Positions 9,187-16,695 of a DNA stretch of 64,000 nt are shown here, piece by piece. Under the pieces are notes generated by a model. That model saw only the letters and a list, made by a program, of their open reading frames with translations. It searched no databases and was not told the DNA's origin. Where the stretch lies: NCBI RefSeq assembly GCF_039519235.1, contig NZ_CP154351.1, positions 1,612,001 through 1,676,000 on the forward strand, in the 5' to 3' direction. The stretch comes from Micrococcus sp. 2A (GTDB lineage Bacteria; Actinomycetota; Actinomycetes; Actinomycetales; Micrococcaceae). The position numbers and the translations under genes were made by a program. Each line of letters starts with the position of its first letter. Position 1 is the first letter of the stretch.

Positions 9187-10299
9187 ATGCGATGGGAAGC
9201 GCAGACCCTGCGGTCCGAGGGCGGATCCGAGCAGGCGGAGGACGGCACACCGGCCGGAGCCCCCGCTCTGCTCCCGCTCTCGGACCTGCAGCGGAGCATC
9301 ACCACGCCCGAGTTTGCAGGCATCACGTTCCATGAGGTCCTGGCCAAGAGCGTGCTGAACTCCGTCCCGGAGTCCTCGGCGATGCCGTTCCGCTGGACCG
9401 TGAACCCGTACCGCGGCTGCACCCACGCGTGCCGGTACTGCTACGCCCGCAGCACGCACTCGTTCCTGAACCTGGACGCCGGGGCGGACTTCGACCGGCA
9501 GATCGTCGTGAAGGTGAACGCCCCCGAGGTGCTGCGCCGGGAGCTCGCGCGGCCCACGTGGGGCCGCCAGAGCGTGGCGCTGGGCACCAACACGGACCCC
9601 TACCAGCGCGCCGAGGGCCGGTACCGGCTCATGCCCGGGATCATCACCGCCCTCGCGGACTCGGGCACCCCGTTCTCCGTGCTCACCAAGGGCACCCTGC
9701 TCGCTCGGGACGTCCCGCTGCTGCGTGCCGCCTCCCGGTCCGTGCCCGTGCAGGTCTCCCTCTCCCTGGCGGTCCTTGACCCGGCCGTGGCGGCAGCGGT
9801 GGAGCCGGGGACGCCGTCCCCGGCCGCGCGGCTGCGCCTCATCGAGCAGCTCGCCTCCGCCGGGGCCGAGGTCACCGTCATGGCCATGCCCCTGCTGCCG
9901 TGGCTGACGGACTCGGAGGGGCAGATCGACGCGCTCATGCGGGCGGTCGCCGGAGCTGGCGCCGCCCACGCGCTGGCCGGCGCCCTCCACCTGCGTCCCG
10001 GCGCCCGGGAGTGGTACCTCGCGTGGATCGGGCGGGACCATCCCCATCTGCTGGAGGGGTACCGCCAGATGTACGCCCGGTCCTCGTATGCCCCGGCCGC
10101 CTACCGCCGCACGCTCGCGCGGTCCGCGGCCGAGGCCGCCCGGCGGCACGGGCTCGGCCGCCACGGCGCGCACGGCGTGCGGCGCGACGACGGCCCGCGC
10201 CCGGACGGCTCCCCCGCTCCCGCGCCGCGGCGGACGGGGCGTCCCGGGCCGACGGCGGGTCGCTCGGACCTCGCGAAGGCGCAGCCCGCGCTCTTCTGA
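9187..10299 (+). CDS. Rv2578c-family radical SAM protein
   Basis: 370 residues. The radical SAM cluster motif is C78-x3-C82-x2-C85 in GCTHACRYCYAR, followed by the family pattern 'NTDPYQRAEGRYRLMPGII'. The family is related to spore photoproduct lyase-type enzymes and is present across actinobacteria; the substrate is not known. The start at 9187 has GAGG just upstream and an SOS box ending 8 nt earlier, predicting DNA-damage induction. As I recall, the mycobacterial homologue Rv2578c is also in the LexA regulon. The C-terminal 60 residues are a basic, Pro-rich low-complexity tail. Confidence 0.88.
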   Translation: MRWEAQTLRSEGGSEQAEDGTPAGAPALLPLSDLQRSITTPEFAGITFHEVLAKSVLNSVPESSAMPFRWTVNPYRGCTHACRYCYARSTHSFLNLDAGADFDRQIVVKVNAPEVLRRELARPTWGRQSVALGTNTDPYQRAEGRYRLMPGIITALADSGTPFSVLTKGTLLARDVPLLRAASRSVPVQVSLSLAVLDPAVAAAVEPGTPSPAARLRLIEQLASAGAEVTVMAMPLLPWLTDSEGQIDALMRAVAGAGAAHALAGALHLRPGAREWYLAWIGRDHPHLLEGYRQMYARSSYAPAAYRRTLARSAAEAARRHGLGRHGAHGVRRDDGPRPDGSPAPAPRRTGRPGPTAGRSDLAKAQPALF

Positions 10300-10320
10300 G
10301 CGCGGCGGTCGCCGCGCTCA
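10297..10320. terminator. Bidirectional terminator made from both stop codons
   Basis: Perfect inverted repeat: TGAGCGCGGCG, 2-nt centre, CGCCGCGCTCA. The left arm begins with the TGA stop of the radical SAM gene, and the right arm ends with the TCA (stop) of the NUDIX gene on the other strand. Confidence 0.6.
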
Positions 10321-10800
10321 GGCGAAGGCGTCCTCCAGCTGCGCCAGCACGGCGTCCACGATCGGCCGGTCGGCGGGGATCCACGGGTGGGCGTGGAGGT
10401 CCTCGGCGGTCAGGGGCGTCCACGCGAGCCGGTCATGGTCCTGCAGGGCCGCCGGTTCGGCCGATCCCTGCTCGAGGACGCCGTAGAACACGCGCATCCG
10501 GGCGCCGTCGGCCAGCTTCCATCCGATCGTCTCCGGAGCCGCCACCTCCGCGCCCAGCCGCACGCGCGCGCCGAGCTCCTCCCGGACCTCGCGCAGCAGC
10601 GCCTCGCGGTCCGACTCCCCCGGCTCGACCTTGCCGCCCGGGAACTCCCACAGCCCGGCCAGGGACGCGGGTGCGCTGCGGCGGGCCGCCAGGAGGACGC
10701 GCGGGGCCGCGGCGTCGTCGAGGAGGGCGACACCCACCACCGTCCGCCTCGGCGGCGGGGGCGGCACGGTGGGCGTGGCGTGCGATGTGTCGGAGGTCAT
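10318..10800 (-). CDS. NUDIX hydrolase, MutT-like ((d)NTP pyrophosphatase)
   Basis: 160 residues with an intact Nudix box ([18 protein letters not shown] followed by REELGA; G-x5-E-x7-REU-x-EE-x-G-U) at about residues 54-77. The context [12 protein letters not shown] is typical of MutT/CTP pyrophosphohydrolases that sanitise oxidised nucleotides. Its neighbour across the convergent terminator is an SOS-regulated gene, but no shared control is visible. The start at 10800 is supported by a TAGGGT -10 box 6 nt upstream. Confidence 0.88.
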   Translation of the reverse strand: MTSDTSHATPTVPPPPPRRTVVGVALLDDAAAPRVLLAARRSAPASLAGLWEFPGGKVEPGESDREALLREVREELGARVRLGAEVAAPETIGWKLADGARMRVFYGVLEQGSAEPAALQDHDRLAWTPLTAEDLHAHPWIPADRPIVDAVLAQLEDAFA

Positions 10801-10806
10801 GTGGCC

Positions 10807-10812
10807 ACCCTA
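10807..10812 (-). promoter_or_regulatory. -10 box of leaderless promoter (NUDIX gene)
   Basis: TAGGGT on the minus strand, 6 nt before the ATG at 10800. Confidence 0.5.
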
Positions 10813-10844
10813 GCCAGCGGCGGCGACCCGCCCGGTGCACTCCG

Positions 10845-10850
10845 TAGGCT
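10845..10850 (+). promoter_or_regulatory. -10 box of leaderless promoter (MFS gene)
   Basis: TAGGCT, 6 nt before the GTG start at 10857. It is divergent from the NUDIX promoter 33 nt away. Confidence 0.5.
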
Positions 10851-10856
10851 TGAGCG

Positions 10857-12086
10857 GTGCTGACCCCCTCTCCCGACTCTCCCACCCCCTCCGGGCCCGA
10901 CGCCCTCGTGCGGCGCCGCCCCGCCCGCCTGCTCCCCGCGATCCTGGCGCTCGCCCTCGGCAGCTTCGCGATCGGCACCACCGAGTTCGCGATGATGGGG
11001 CTCCTGCCGCAGGCGGTCGACGACCTCGGCGTGGGATTGGAGACCGGCGGCGTGCTCATCTCCATGTACGCCCTCGGTGTGGTCGTGGGCGCCCCCGTCC
11101 TCGCCGCCGCGTGCGCGCGCATGGACCGCCGGCTCACGAGCATGCTGCTCATGGCCCTCTTCGCGATCGGCCACGCGGCCTCCCTGCTGGCCCCGGACGT
11201 CACCACCATGATGCTCGCGCGCTTCGTCTCGGGCCTGCCCCACGGTGCGTTCTTCTCCGCCGCCGCCCTCGCGGCCGCGGACCTCGCCGGCCCCGCCCGG
11301 CGCGGCCAGGCGATCGCGTGGGTCATGGCGGGGCTCTCGGTGGCCAACGTGATCGGGGTGCCCCTGGCCACGGCCGTGGGCCAGGCGTCCGGCTGGCGCT
11401 GGATGTTCGTGATCGTGGCGATCTGCGCCGTCGGCTGCATCGCGGCGACCGCGTTCCTCGTGCCTCCGGTGCCCGCCCCGCCGGGCTCGTCCGTGGCGAA
11501 CGAGGTCCGTGGCCTCGCCTCCCCGCGGCTGTGGGCGACCGTCGCCGTCGGGGTGATCGGGTTCGCGGGGATGTTCGCCCTCTACACCTACATCACGCCG
11601 CTCCTGACCCGGGTTGCGGGGCTGGATCCGCGGTGGGTCCCCGCCGTCCTGGCGCTCTACGGCGTGGGCATGGTGGTCGGGACGCTCGTGGGCGGCGCCC
11701 TCACCGACCGCGACCCCGTGCTGACCCTGCGCGTGAGCTTCGCGGCGAGCGCGGTGGCGCTGCTCGGTGTCGGCCTCACCGCCTCGTGGCTGCCCGTCAT
11801 GATCGTGTTCCTCTTCCTGGTGGCGGTGACCGGCTCCGGCATCGCCCCGGCCCTCCAGGTGCTGCTGGTGGACTCCGCGCCGTCCGCCCCGCAGCTGGCC
11901 GGGTCCCTCAATCACTCCGCGCTGAACATGGCCAACGCGATGGGCGCCTGGGTGGGGGCGACGGCGATCGGCGCGGGGGCATCCCTGCAGGTCCCGCCCA
12001 CGATCGGCGCGGGGATCGCGGCGCTCGGACTGGCACTTTCCCTGATCCTGGTGAGCCGCAGACGGATTTCCGCGTCGGGAAAATGA
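10857..12086 (+). CDS. MFS transporter, DHA1/arabinose-efflux-like
   Basis: 409 residues with about 12 hydrophobic segments. The first helix region is ALGSFAIGTTEFAMMGLLPQ, typical of the AraJ/YdhP (DHA1) proton-driven exporters, followed by the loop-2/3 acidic-basic motif around CARMDRRL. It is probably an inner-membrane drug or sugar exporter; the substrate cannot be told from sequence. Starts with GTG at 10857 behind a -10 box at leaderless spacing, so the mRNA likely has no ribosome-binding site. Confidence 0.88.
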   Translation: MLTPSPDSPTPSGPDALVRRRPARLLPAILALALGSFAIGTTEFAMMGLLPQAVDDLGVGLETGGVLISMYALGVVVGAPVLAAACARMDRRLTSMLLMALFAIGHAASLLAPDVTTMMLARFVSGLPHGAFFSAAALAAADLAGPARRGQAIAWVMAGLSVANVIGVPLATAVGQASGWRWMFVIVAICAVGCIAATAFLVPPVPAPPGSSVANEVRGLASPRLWATVAVGVIGFAGMFALYTYITPLLTRVAGLDPRWVPAVLALYGVGMVVGTLVGGALTDRDPVLTLRVSFAASAVALLGVGLTASWLPVMIVFLFLVAVTGSGIAPALQVLLVDSAPSAPQLAGSLNHSALNMANAMGAWVGATAIGAGASLQVPPTIGAGIAALGLALSLILVSRRRISASGK

Positions 12087-12125
12087 GAGTCGGGTCACCG
12101 CATTGATCGGTTGTCAGCGGGTGAC

Positions 12126-12166
12126 ATACCCCCATAGGGGTTGATACAGTCGCAGGCGTAACGGCG
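12126..12166 (+). promoter_or_regulatory. Stress-type promoter and palindromic operator of the GlsB gene
   Basis: ACCCC-CATA-GGGGT (12128-12141) is a perfect 5-bp-arm palindrome resembling CsoR/RcnR-type operators. It runs directly into GGTTGA, then 11-12 nt, then GCGTAA (12156-12161), a weak match to actinobacterial SigB promoters (GTTT/GGGTA). The symbols are seen; both regulator assignments are inference. Confidence 0.35.
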
Positions 12167-12205
12167 TCACACAAGTGCACGCCCCACCATCGAAAGGTCT
12201 TCATC

Positions 12206-12484
12206 ATGGGCTTCATTGCTTGGATCATCCTCGGCCTCATCGCCGGCGCCATCGCCCGCATGATCCTCCCCGGCTCGCAGGGCTCGGGCTGGATCGGCGC
12301 GCTCATCACCGGCGTCCTCGGCGCCATGCTGGGCGGCTGGATCGCCTCTGCGCTCTTCCACGTCAACGTGAACGAGAAGTTCTTCGACCTCGGCACCTGG
12401 TTCTGGGCCATCCTCGGCGGCGTCATCGTGGCCGCCATCTGGCAGGCCGTTTCCCGCCGCATGGGCCGCGGCACCCGCGTCTGA
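12206..12484 (+). CDS. GlsB/YeaQ/YmgE family stress-response membrane protein
   Basis: 92 residues with three hydrophobic helices and the family pattern 'IIGLIAGAIARMILPG', 'GWIGALITGVLGAMLGGW' and a C-terminal 'AILGGVIVAAIWQAV'. These Gly-rich inner-membrane proteins are induced by stress; their biochemical role is not established. An AAAGG ribosome-binding site lies 8 nt before the ATG, and the promoter region carries a palindrome and a SigB-like -35/-10. A strong terminator follows. Confidence 0.9.
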   Translation: MGFIAWIILGLIAGAIARMILPGSQGSGWIGALITGVLGAMLGGWIASALFHVNVNEKFFDLGTWFWAILGGVIVAAIWQAVSRRMGRGTRV

Positions 12485-12512
12485 TCCCTCGGATCTGACA
12501 CGCACCGCCTGA

Positions 12513-12549
12513 GGGGCGGGAGACCGGACATCCGGTCTCCCGCCCCTTT
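12513..12549 (+). terminator. Rho-independent terminator after GlsB gene
   Basis: GGGGCGGGAGACCGGA and TCCGGTCTCCCGCCCC form a 16-bp stem with a 2-nt centre, followed by TTT. Confidence 0.85.
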
Positions 12550-12581
12550 CGCATGCCCGGGCCGCCCCGGGCGCGCCGCGC

Positions 12582-13448
12582 TCAGTCCCGGGGCGCCGCC
12601 ATGGCCGAGGCGTAGAGGCAGACCGTGGCGGCCGTTGCCACGTTCAAGGACTCCGCCGCCCCGTAGAGCGGCACCGCGACCCTGCGGTCCGCGCAGGCGA
12701 GCTCCGCGGCGGAGAGCCCCTGCGCCTCATTGCCGAACAGCCACGCGGTGGGGGCGCCGAGCTCCTCGGCACCCATCGTGTCCAGCCGGTCGGGCGCGTA
12801 GCCGTCCGCGGCCCAGACCCGCAGCCCGGCCGCGCGCGCCGCGCCGGCGGTGGCGGCGGGCTCCTCCCCAAGCACCAGGGGCACGTGGAAGAGGGAGCCG
12901 GCGGTGGAGCGGACCACCTTCGGGTTGAACGGGTCCACGGAGCCGGCGGTCAGCACCACGGCGCCGGCGCCGGCGGCATCCGCGGCGCGCAGGATGGTGC
13001 CGGCGTTGCCCGGGTCCTGCACCCGGCACAGGACCGCGGCGAGCCGGGCGCTCTCGAGCACGCGCAGACCGGCGCCCTCCCCGGGGATCCGCGCCACGGC
13101 AACGATCCCCTGGGCCGTGACCGCGTCCGACATCGCGCCCAGCACCTCCTCCGTGGCCGTCCGCACCGGGACGTCCCGGAGGCGCTCCACGAGGCGGGCG
13201 AGCTCCGGGTCCCGCCCCGCCAGGGCCTCGGACACGAAGACCTGCGTGAGCACGCGCCCGGCGGGCCAGGCGCGCGCCGCTGCCTTCGGTCCCTCGCCCA
13301 GGTGGGCCCGCAGCGCCTCCCGGCAGCCCTGGGGACCCTCCACGAGGAAGGTGCCCGTCCGGCGTCGGGCGGGCCGGGTGGCCAGGGCGGCGACCGCGCG
13401 GACGCGGTCCGCGCGCGGGTTGTCCATGAGGGCGGACTCGGCGGTCAT
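12582..13448 (-). CDS. TrmH/SpoU family RNA 2'-O-methyltransferase
   Basis: 288 residues: an N-terminal substrate-binding domain (residues 10-110, 'GTFLVEGPQGCREAL') and a SPOUT knot with motifs 1-3: RVQDPGNAGTILRAADAAG, WLFGNEAQGLS and VPLYGAAESLNVATAATVCLY. It probably 2'-O-methylates ribose in rRNA. The position after infC-rpmI-rplT on the same strand is conserved in actinobacteria and fits an rRNA target. The start at ATG 13448 has AAGGAG 7 nt upstream; a longer in-frame ATG at 13484 overlaps the terminator side of rplT and is less likely. Confidence 0.9.
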   Translation of the reverse strand: MTAESALMDNPRADRVRAVAALATRPARRRTGTFLVEGPQGCREALRAHLGEGPKAAARAWPAGRVLTQVFVSEALAGRDPELARLVERLRDVPVRTATEEVLGAMSDAVTAQGIVAVARIPGEGAGLRVLESARLAAVLCRVQDPGNAGTILRAADAAGAGAVVLTAGSVDPFNPKVVRSTAGSLFHVPLVLGEEPAATAGAARAAGLRVWAADGYAPDRLDTMGAEELGAPTAWLFGNEAQGLSAAELACADRRVAVPLYGAAESLNVATAATVCLYASAMAAPRD

Positions 13449-13503
13449 GCGGGGCTCCTTGGAGGGAAGGACGGGTGGGATCACCCGGCGGCGGGGACGA
13501 CGA

Positions 13504-13531
13504 AGGGGGCAGGCCGGTCGGCCCGCCCCCT
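13504..13531 (-). terminator. Terminator after rplT
   Basis: On the minus strand, AGGGGGCGGGCC, loop GACC, GGCCTGCCCCCTT. This is a 12-bp stem with one mismatch just past the rplT stop, ending the infC operon before the methyltransferase gene. Confidence 0.7.
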
Positions 13532-13567
13532 ACGGCGTGGTGTCGTCGCTCGCGCGGCGGCGTCGGC

Positions 13568-13954
13568 TCAGCGGCCGGCGGCCGGAGCGTTCACGTCCTC
13601 GGGCAGCGCGGCGCGCGCGGTCTTCACCAGGGCGGTGAAGGTGGCGGCGTCCGAGACGGCGATCTCGGCCAGCATGCGGCGGTCGACCTCGACGCCGGCC
13701 AGCTTCAGGCCCTGCATGAAGCGGTTGTAGGTCATGCCGTTGGCGCGGGCGGCCGCGTTGATGCGGGTGATCCACAGGCGGCGGAAGTCGCCCTTGCGCT
13801 TGTGACGGTGCTGGTAGTTGTAGGTGAACGAGTGGAGCAGCTGCTCCTTCGCCTTGCGGTACAGGCGAGACCGCTGACCGCGGTAGCCGGACGCGCGGTC
13901 CAGCATGGTCCGACGCTTCTTGTGGGCGTTCACTGCCCGCTTCACACGTGCCAC
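13568..13954 (-). CDS. rplT: 50S ribosomal protein L20
   Basis: 128 residues with the L20 core '[15 protein letters not shown]', '[16 protein letters not shown]' and '[20 protein letters not shown]'. It binds 23S rRNA early in 50S assembly and in many bacteria represses its own operon. Last gene of infC-rpmI-rplT. A 10-residue APAAGR-type tail is extra relative to E. coli. Confidence 0.98.
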   Translation of the reverse strand: MARVKRAVNAHKKRRTMLDRASGYRGQRSRLYRKAKEQLLHSFTYNYQHRHKRKGDFRRLWITRINAAARANGMTYNRFMQGLKLAGVEVDRRMLAEIAVSDAATFTALVKTARAALPEDVNAPAAGR

Positions 13955-13976
13955 GTGCGACTCCTATCTGTGATGC

Positions 13977-14008
13977 CCCGCCGGTGCGTCCGAGAGCACG
14001 TCGGCGGG
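13977..14008 (-). other. Hairpin between rpmI and rplT
   Basis: CCCGCCG-GTGC, 8-nt loop region, GCAC-GT-CGGCGGG: an interrupted 11-bp stem in the 86-nt gap. It is possibly an RNA stability or L20-autocontrol element. Confidence 0.4.
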
Positions 14009-14040
14009 AGGGTGCCCGGCACAGGGCCGGACGGGGGTGA

Positions 14041-14235
14041 TCAGATGCCGAGCATCCGCTTGATGGTCTTGATGCTGCCCTTGGAGACGACCTTGTCGCC
14101 GGCGAGGCGGCGGGTCAGGCGCGAGGACTTGTGCTCCAGGTAGTGGCGGCGGTTGGCCTGCTGGCGCATGATCTTGCCGGAGCCGGTCACGCGGAAGCGC
14201 TTCTTGGCACCGCTGTGGGTCTTCATCTTCGGCAT
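14041..14235 (-). CDS. rpmI: 50S ribosomal protein L35
   Basis: 64 residues with the L35 pattern '[20 protein letters not shown]' and '[16 protein letters not shown]'. Start at ATG 14235 with AAGGAGAA upstream (minus strand). A longer in-frame ATG at 14298 would add 21 unrelated residues and sits in a hairpin, so it is rejected. Confidence 0.98.
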   Translation of the reverse strand: MPKMKTHSGAKKRFRVTGSGKIMRQQANRRHYLEHKSSRLTRRLAGDKVVSKGSIKTIKRMLGI

Positions 14236-14297
14236 GGCTGCCGTTCTCCTTCGTTCTTCAGCTGCCGGACACGGGTGGTGCGGCAGTGCTGTGCTCA

Positions 14298-14317
14298 CCC
14301 ATCCCGTGCGGGATGGG
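14298..14317 (-). other. Hairpin between infC and rpmI
   Basis: CCCATCCC, GTGC loop, GGGATGGG: a perfect 8-bp stem in the 117-nt spacer. No U tract follows. It may balance rpmI/rplT expression against infC. Confidence 0.45.
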
Positions 14318-14352
14318 CTGGACTGGGGCGGCCCGAGGGCCGACGTCGACGC

Positions 14353-15480
14353 TCAGGCCCCCTTGGCGCCCGGCTTCGGCGCACCGCCACGCGGGACGCC
14401 GGGCTTGGGCGGGGTGGGCATCGGCCGAACGGCGCCCGGCTTGGGGGCACCGGGCTTCGGGGCCGCGACGGGCTTGGGGGCGGCGGCGGGCTTCGGCGCC
14501 GACGCCGGCTGGGTGACCGGTGCCGGGGCGCTCGGCTGGGCCGCGGGGCGCGGAGCGGACTCCGACGTCGGCGCGGCGCCGCGGCGCGGCTCGGCCGAGC
14601 GGGGCGCGGCCGAGCGGGGCGCGGACTGCGGACGCGGAGCCGCCTGCGGGCGGGCGGGCCGCTCCTGGGCCGCCGGGCGCGCCTGCGGCGCGGGGGCCTT
14701 CACGGACTCGGAGGGCGCCTGCGACGCCGGGGCCTCGGGGGCCTCCACCGCAGGAGCCGACGGGGTGGTGCGCGGCTCGGCCGCGAGACGGCGCAGCTCC
14801 TCCGGGAACGCGTCGCCCACCGAGTTCGAGACGGGCGCGGCGTTCTCCTTGGCCTTCTTCTCCGCGGCGGCACGCGCCTCACGGGCGGCCTGGTCACGGC
14901 GCGAGCCGCCGTCGGCACGCTCGCGATGACCCTCGCCGGAGTCCTTGCGCTGCTCGGCGCGGGCCTCCGCCTTGGTCTTGTGCGGGCCGATGACCATGAC
15001 CATGTTGCGACCGTCCTGGCGCGGCTGCGACTCGACGCTGCCCAGGTCCGCAACGTCCTCCGCGAACTTGTGCAGGAGCTTGATGCCGAGCTCCGGGCGC
15101 TGCTGCTCGCGGCCGCGGAACTGGATGATGGCCTTCACCTTGTCACCCTGGCCCAGGAACTTCTTGGCGTGGCCGGTCTTCGTCTCGTAGTCGTGCGTGT
15201 CGATCTTCAGGCGGAAGCGGACCTCCTTGAGGACCGTGTTCACCTGGTTCTTGCGCGATTCACGGGCCTTCACGGCGGCCTCGTACTTGTACTTGCCGAA
15301 GTCCATCAGCTTGCACACCGGAGGCTTGGCCGTGGGGGCCACCTCCACGAGGTCGAGGTCGGCCTCGGCCGCGAGCCGCAGTGCGTCCTCGATGCGGACG
15401 ATGCCGGCCTGCTCGCCGTTCGGGCCGACGAGGCGGACTTCCGGAACGCGAATACGCTCGTTGATGCGGGGATCGCTGAT
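14353..15480 (-). CDS. infC: Translation initiation factor IF-3, with long C-terminal extension
   Basis: 375 residues when begun at the ATC codon 15478-15480. AGGAG sits 7 nt upstream of that ATC (15488-15492) and the first residues, [11 protein letters not shown], are the canonical IF-3 start. No ATG or GTG lies nearby, so this is the rare-codon start by which IF-3 autoregulates in other bacteria. The IF3-N domain is residues 3-75 and IF3-C about 80-170 ('[21 protein letters not shown]'). After about residue 185 comes a Pro/Ala-rich tail of nearly 190 residues with repeated P-K-P-x-A-A/P-G-A-P-K-P units, roughly doubling the usual length. Such tails are known in Micrococcaceae relatives; their role is unknown. 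Confidence 0.95.
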   Translation of the reverse strand: MSDPRINERIRVPEVRLVGPNGEQAGIVRIEDALRLAAEADLDLVEVAPTAKPPVCKLMDFGKYKYEAAVKARESRKNQVNTVLKEVRFRLKIDTHDYETKTGHAKKFLGQGDKVKAIIQFRGREQQRPELGIKLLHKFAEDVADLGSVESQPRQDGRNMVMVIGPHKTKAEARAEQRKDSGEGHRERADGGSRRDQAAREARAAAEKKAKENAAPVSNSVGDAFPEELRRLAAEPRTTPSAPAVEAPEAPASQAPSESVKAPAPQARPAAQERPARPQAAPRPQSAPRSAAPRSAEPRRGAAPTSESAPRPAAQPSAPAPVTQPASAPKPAAAPKPVAAPKPGAPKPGAVRPMPTPPKPGVPRGGAPKPGAKGA

Positions 15481-15816
15481 GGCGCTACTCCTGTGTTGAG
15501 ACGACGGGGTGGACTCCGCGCGGCGCGACAGGACGGGCCTCTGAAACCAGAGAAGGCCTCCCCTGCGGTGACGCAGACGGAGGCCTCGACGCGATCCCGA
15601 CGGACGGGACCCTCGACAACGGGACGCGACGGGCGAGACGCGCCCGGCGGACCGATCGGTGACCCGGCAACTCGGCCCGGCGGTGCCGGACATGCTGCTG
15701 ACGCGGGTGGGAGGAGGCCTCCACTTGTCCTCCCGGGGCTGGCGCCGCGGCACCGGGCCCGTGGGCCAGACTGCTGCGTGCACAGACCGGGAGTGGTCTG
15801 TGGGAAGCTTACCACC
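15481..15816 (-). promoter_or_regulatory. infC leader and divergent promoter region
   Basis: 336 nt without a gene. Near infC it holds a strong hairpin at 15554-15586 (minus strand AGGCCTCC, internal loop, CTGCG, TCAC, CGCAG, GGAGGCCT), about 75 nt before the ATC start. At the far end an 8-bp inverted repeat CACAGACC/GGTCTGTG (15781-15802) lies between a possible infC -10 (TAAGCT on the minus strand, 15806-15811) and the divergent DUF1844 gene. A long structured leader fits attenuation or autogenous control; this is inferred, and no known Rfam element is claimed. Confidence 0.45.
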
Positions 15817-16188
15817 ATGACCGATGAACGTCACCCCCAGGCCCCGCAGGACGCCGGCGCGCCGGCCGAGATCCGCGACATCCACGAGGTCCCCGCCGTG
15901 GAGGTCATCACCACCACGGCCGTGCACCTCATGACCGCCGCCGCCGTGAAGGTGGGACTCGCCGACAGCCCGGACGCGCGAGAGCTCATCGACCTCGACG
16001 AGGCCCGCAAGCTCATCACAGCCCTCGCCGGCCTCGTGGTGTCCGCCGCCCCCGAGATCGGCAGCCAGCACGCCGGCCCGCTCCGCGACGGCCTGCGCTC
16101 CCTGCAGCTCGCCTTCCGCGAGGCCTCCCCCTTCCCGGACGCGCCGGGCAAGGGCCCGGGCGAGAAGCTCACCGGCCCGGTCAACTGA
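15817..16188 (+). CDS. DUF1844 domain protein
   Basis: 123 residues. The central helix region '[21 protein letters not shown]' and '[19 protein letters not shown]' is the DUF1844 pattern, found next to infC in many actinobacteria and in other phyla. Function unknown. ATG at 15817. The divergent upstream region is shared with infC, and a 16-bp-stem terminator follows. Confidence 0.9.
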   Translation: MTDERHPQAPQDAGAPAEIRDIHEVPAVEVITTTAVHLMTAAAVKVGLADSPDARELIDLDEARKLITALAGLVVSAAPEIGSQHAGPLRDGLRSLQLAFREASPFPDAPGKGPGEKLTGPVN

Positions 16189-16203
16189 CCGCGCCCACCA
16201 CAG

Positions 16204-16238
16204 ACGGGCCGCCGCCTCCCTCGGAGGCGGCGGCCCGT
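16204..16238 (+). terminator. Terminator after DUF1844 gene
   Basis: ACGGGCCGCCGCCTCC, CTC loop, GGAGGCGGCGGCCCGT: a perfect 16-bp stem 15 nt after the stop. No T run on the plus strand beyond CGTCGTCG. Confidence 0.7.
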
Positions 16239-16275
16239 CGTCGTCCCGGAGCCCGGGTCCGTGCCGGCTGACGCC

Positions 16276-16695
16276 TCAGCGGCGGTCCGCGCCGGCGGGC
16301 GTCCCATCGGAGGCGGGTGAGAGGTGCCGGGTGACCGGACCCGTGAACAGCGCGATGAGGGCGGCGCCGGAGAGCACCAGCAGCCCCGCCCCCAGCGGTG
16401 CGGCGCCCATGCTGATGAGCCACCACGAGAGCAGCACGGCGAACAGCTGCACCGCGGTGGTGGCGCCCCGACTCCAGGCACGCCCGCGCACCATGGCCAC
16501 GGCGGCGGCGCCGACCCACACCCCGAGCAGCAGGTAGAGCACCGCGAGGAACACCTGGGCTCCGGACGGCAGGACGCCGCCGCCCACGTGGGCCAGGGCG
16601 TCCACGGCGAGCCACAGCAGGGCGATCGACTGGGCGGCGAGCACGCCCGCCACCAGCAGGACGGCCGCGGGCGGGCGGCGACGGGACGGGGCCAT
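16276..16695 (-). CDS. Hypothetical four-helix membrane protein
   Basis: 139 residues with four hydrophobic segments (about residues 9-32, 44-66, 75-97, 100-118). It has a basic N-terminus MAPSRRRPP, consistent with an inner-membrane protein with both ends inside. I do not recognise the family. The start at 16695 has GGGGAG 7-8 nt upstream; an in-frame ATG at 16764 lacks one. A TAGCGT-like -10 lies about 70 nt upstream. Confidence 0.7.
   Translation of the reverse strand: MAPSRRRPPAAVLLVAGVLAAQSIALLWLAVDALAHVGGGVLPSGAQVFLAVLYLLLGVWVGAAAVAMVRGRAWSRGATTAVQLFAVLLSWWLISMGAAPLGAGLLVLSGAALIALFTGPVTRHLSPASDGTPAGADRR

Noticed and set aside
9501-9938. Minus-strand ORFs inside the radical SAM gene
   Set aside because: Shadows of the plus-strand gene, which has an intact C-x3-C-x2-C motif and a good start.
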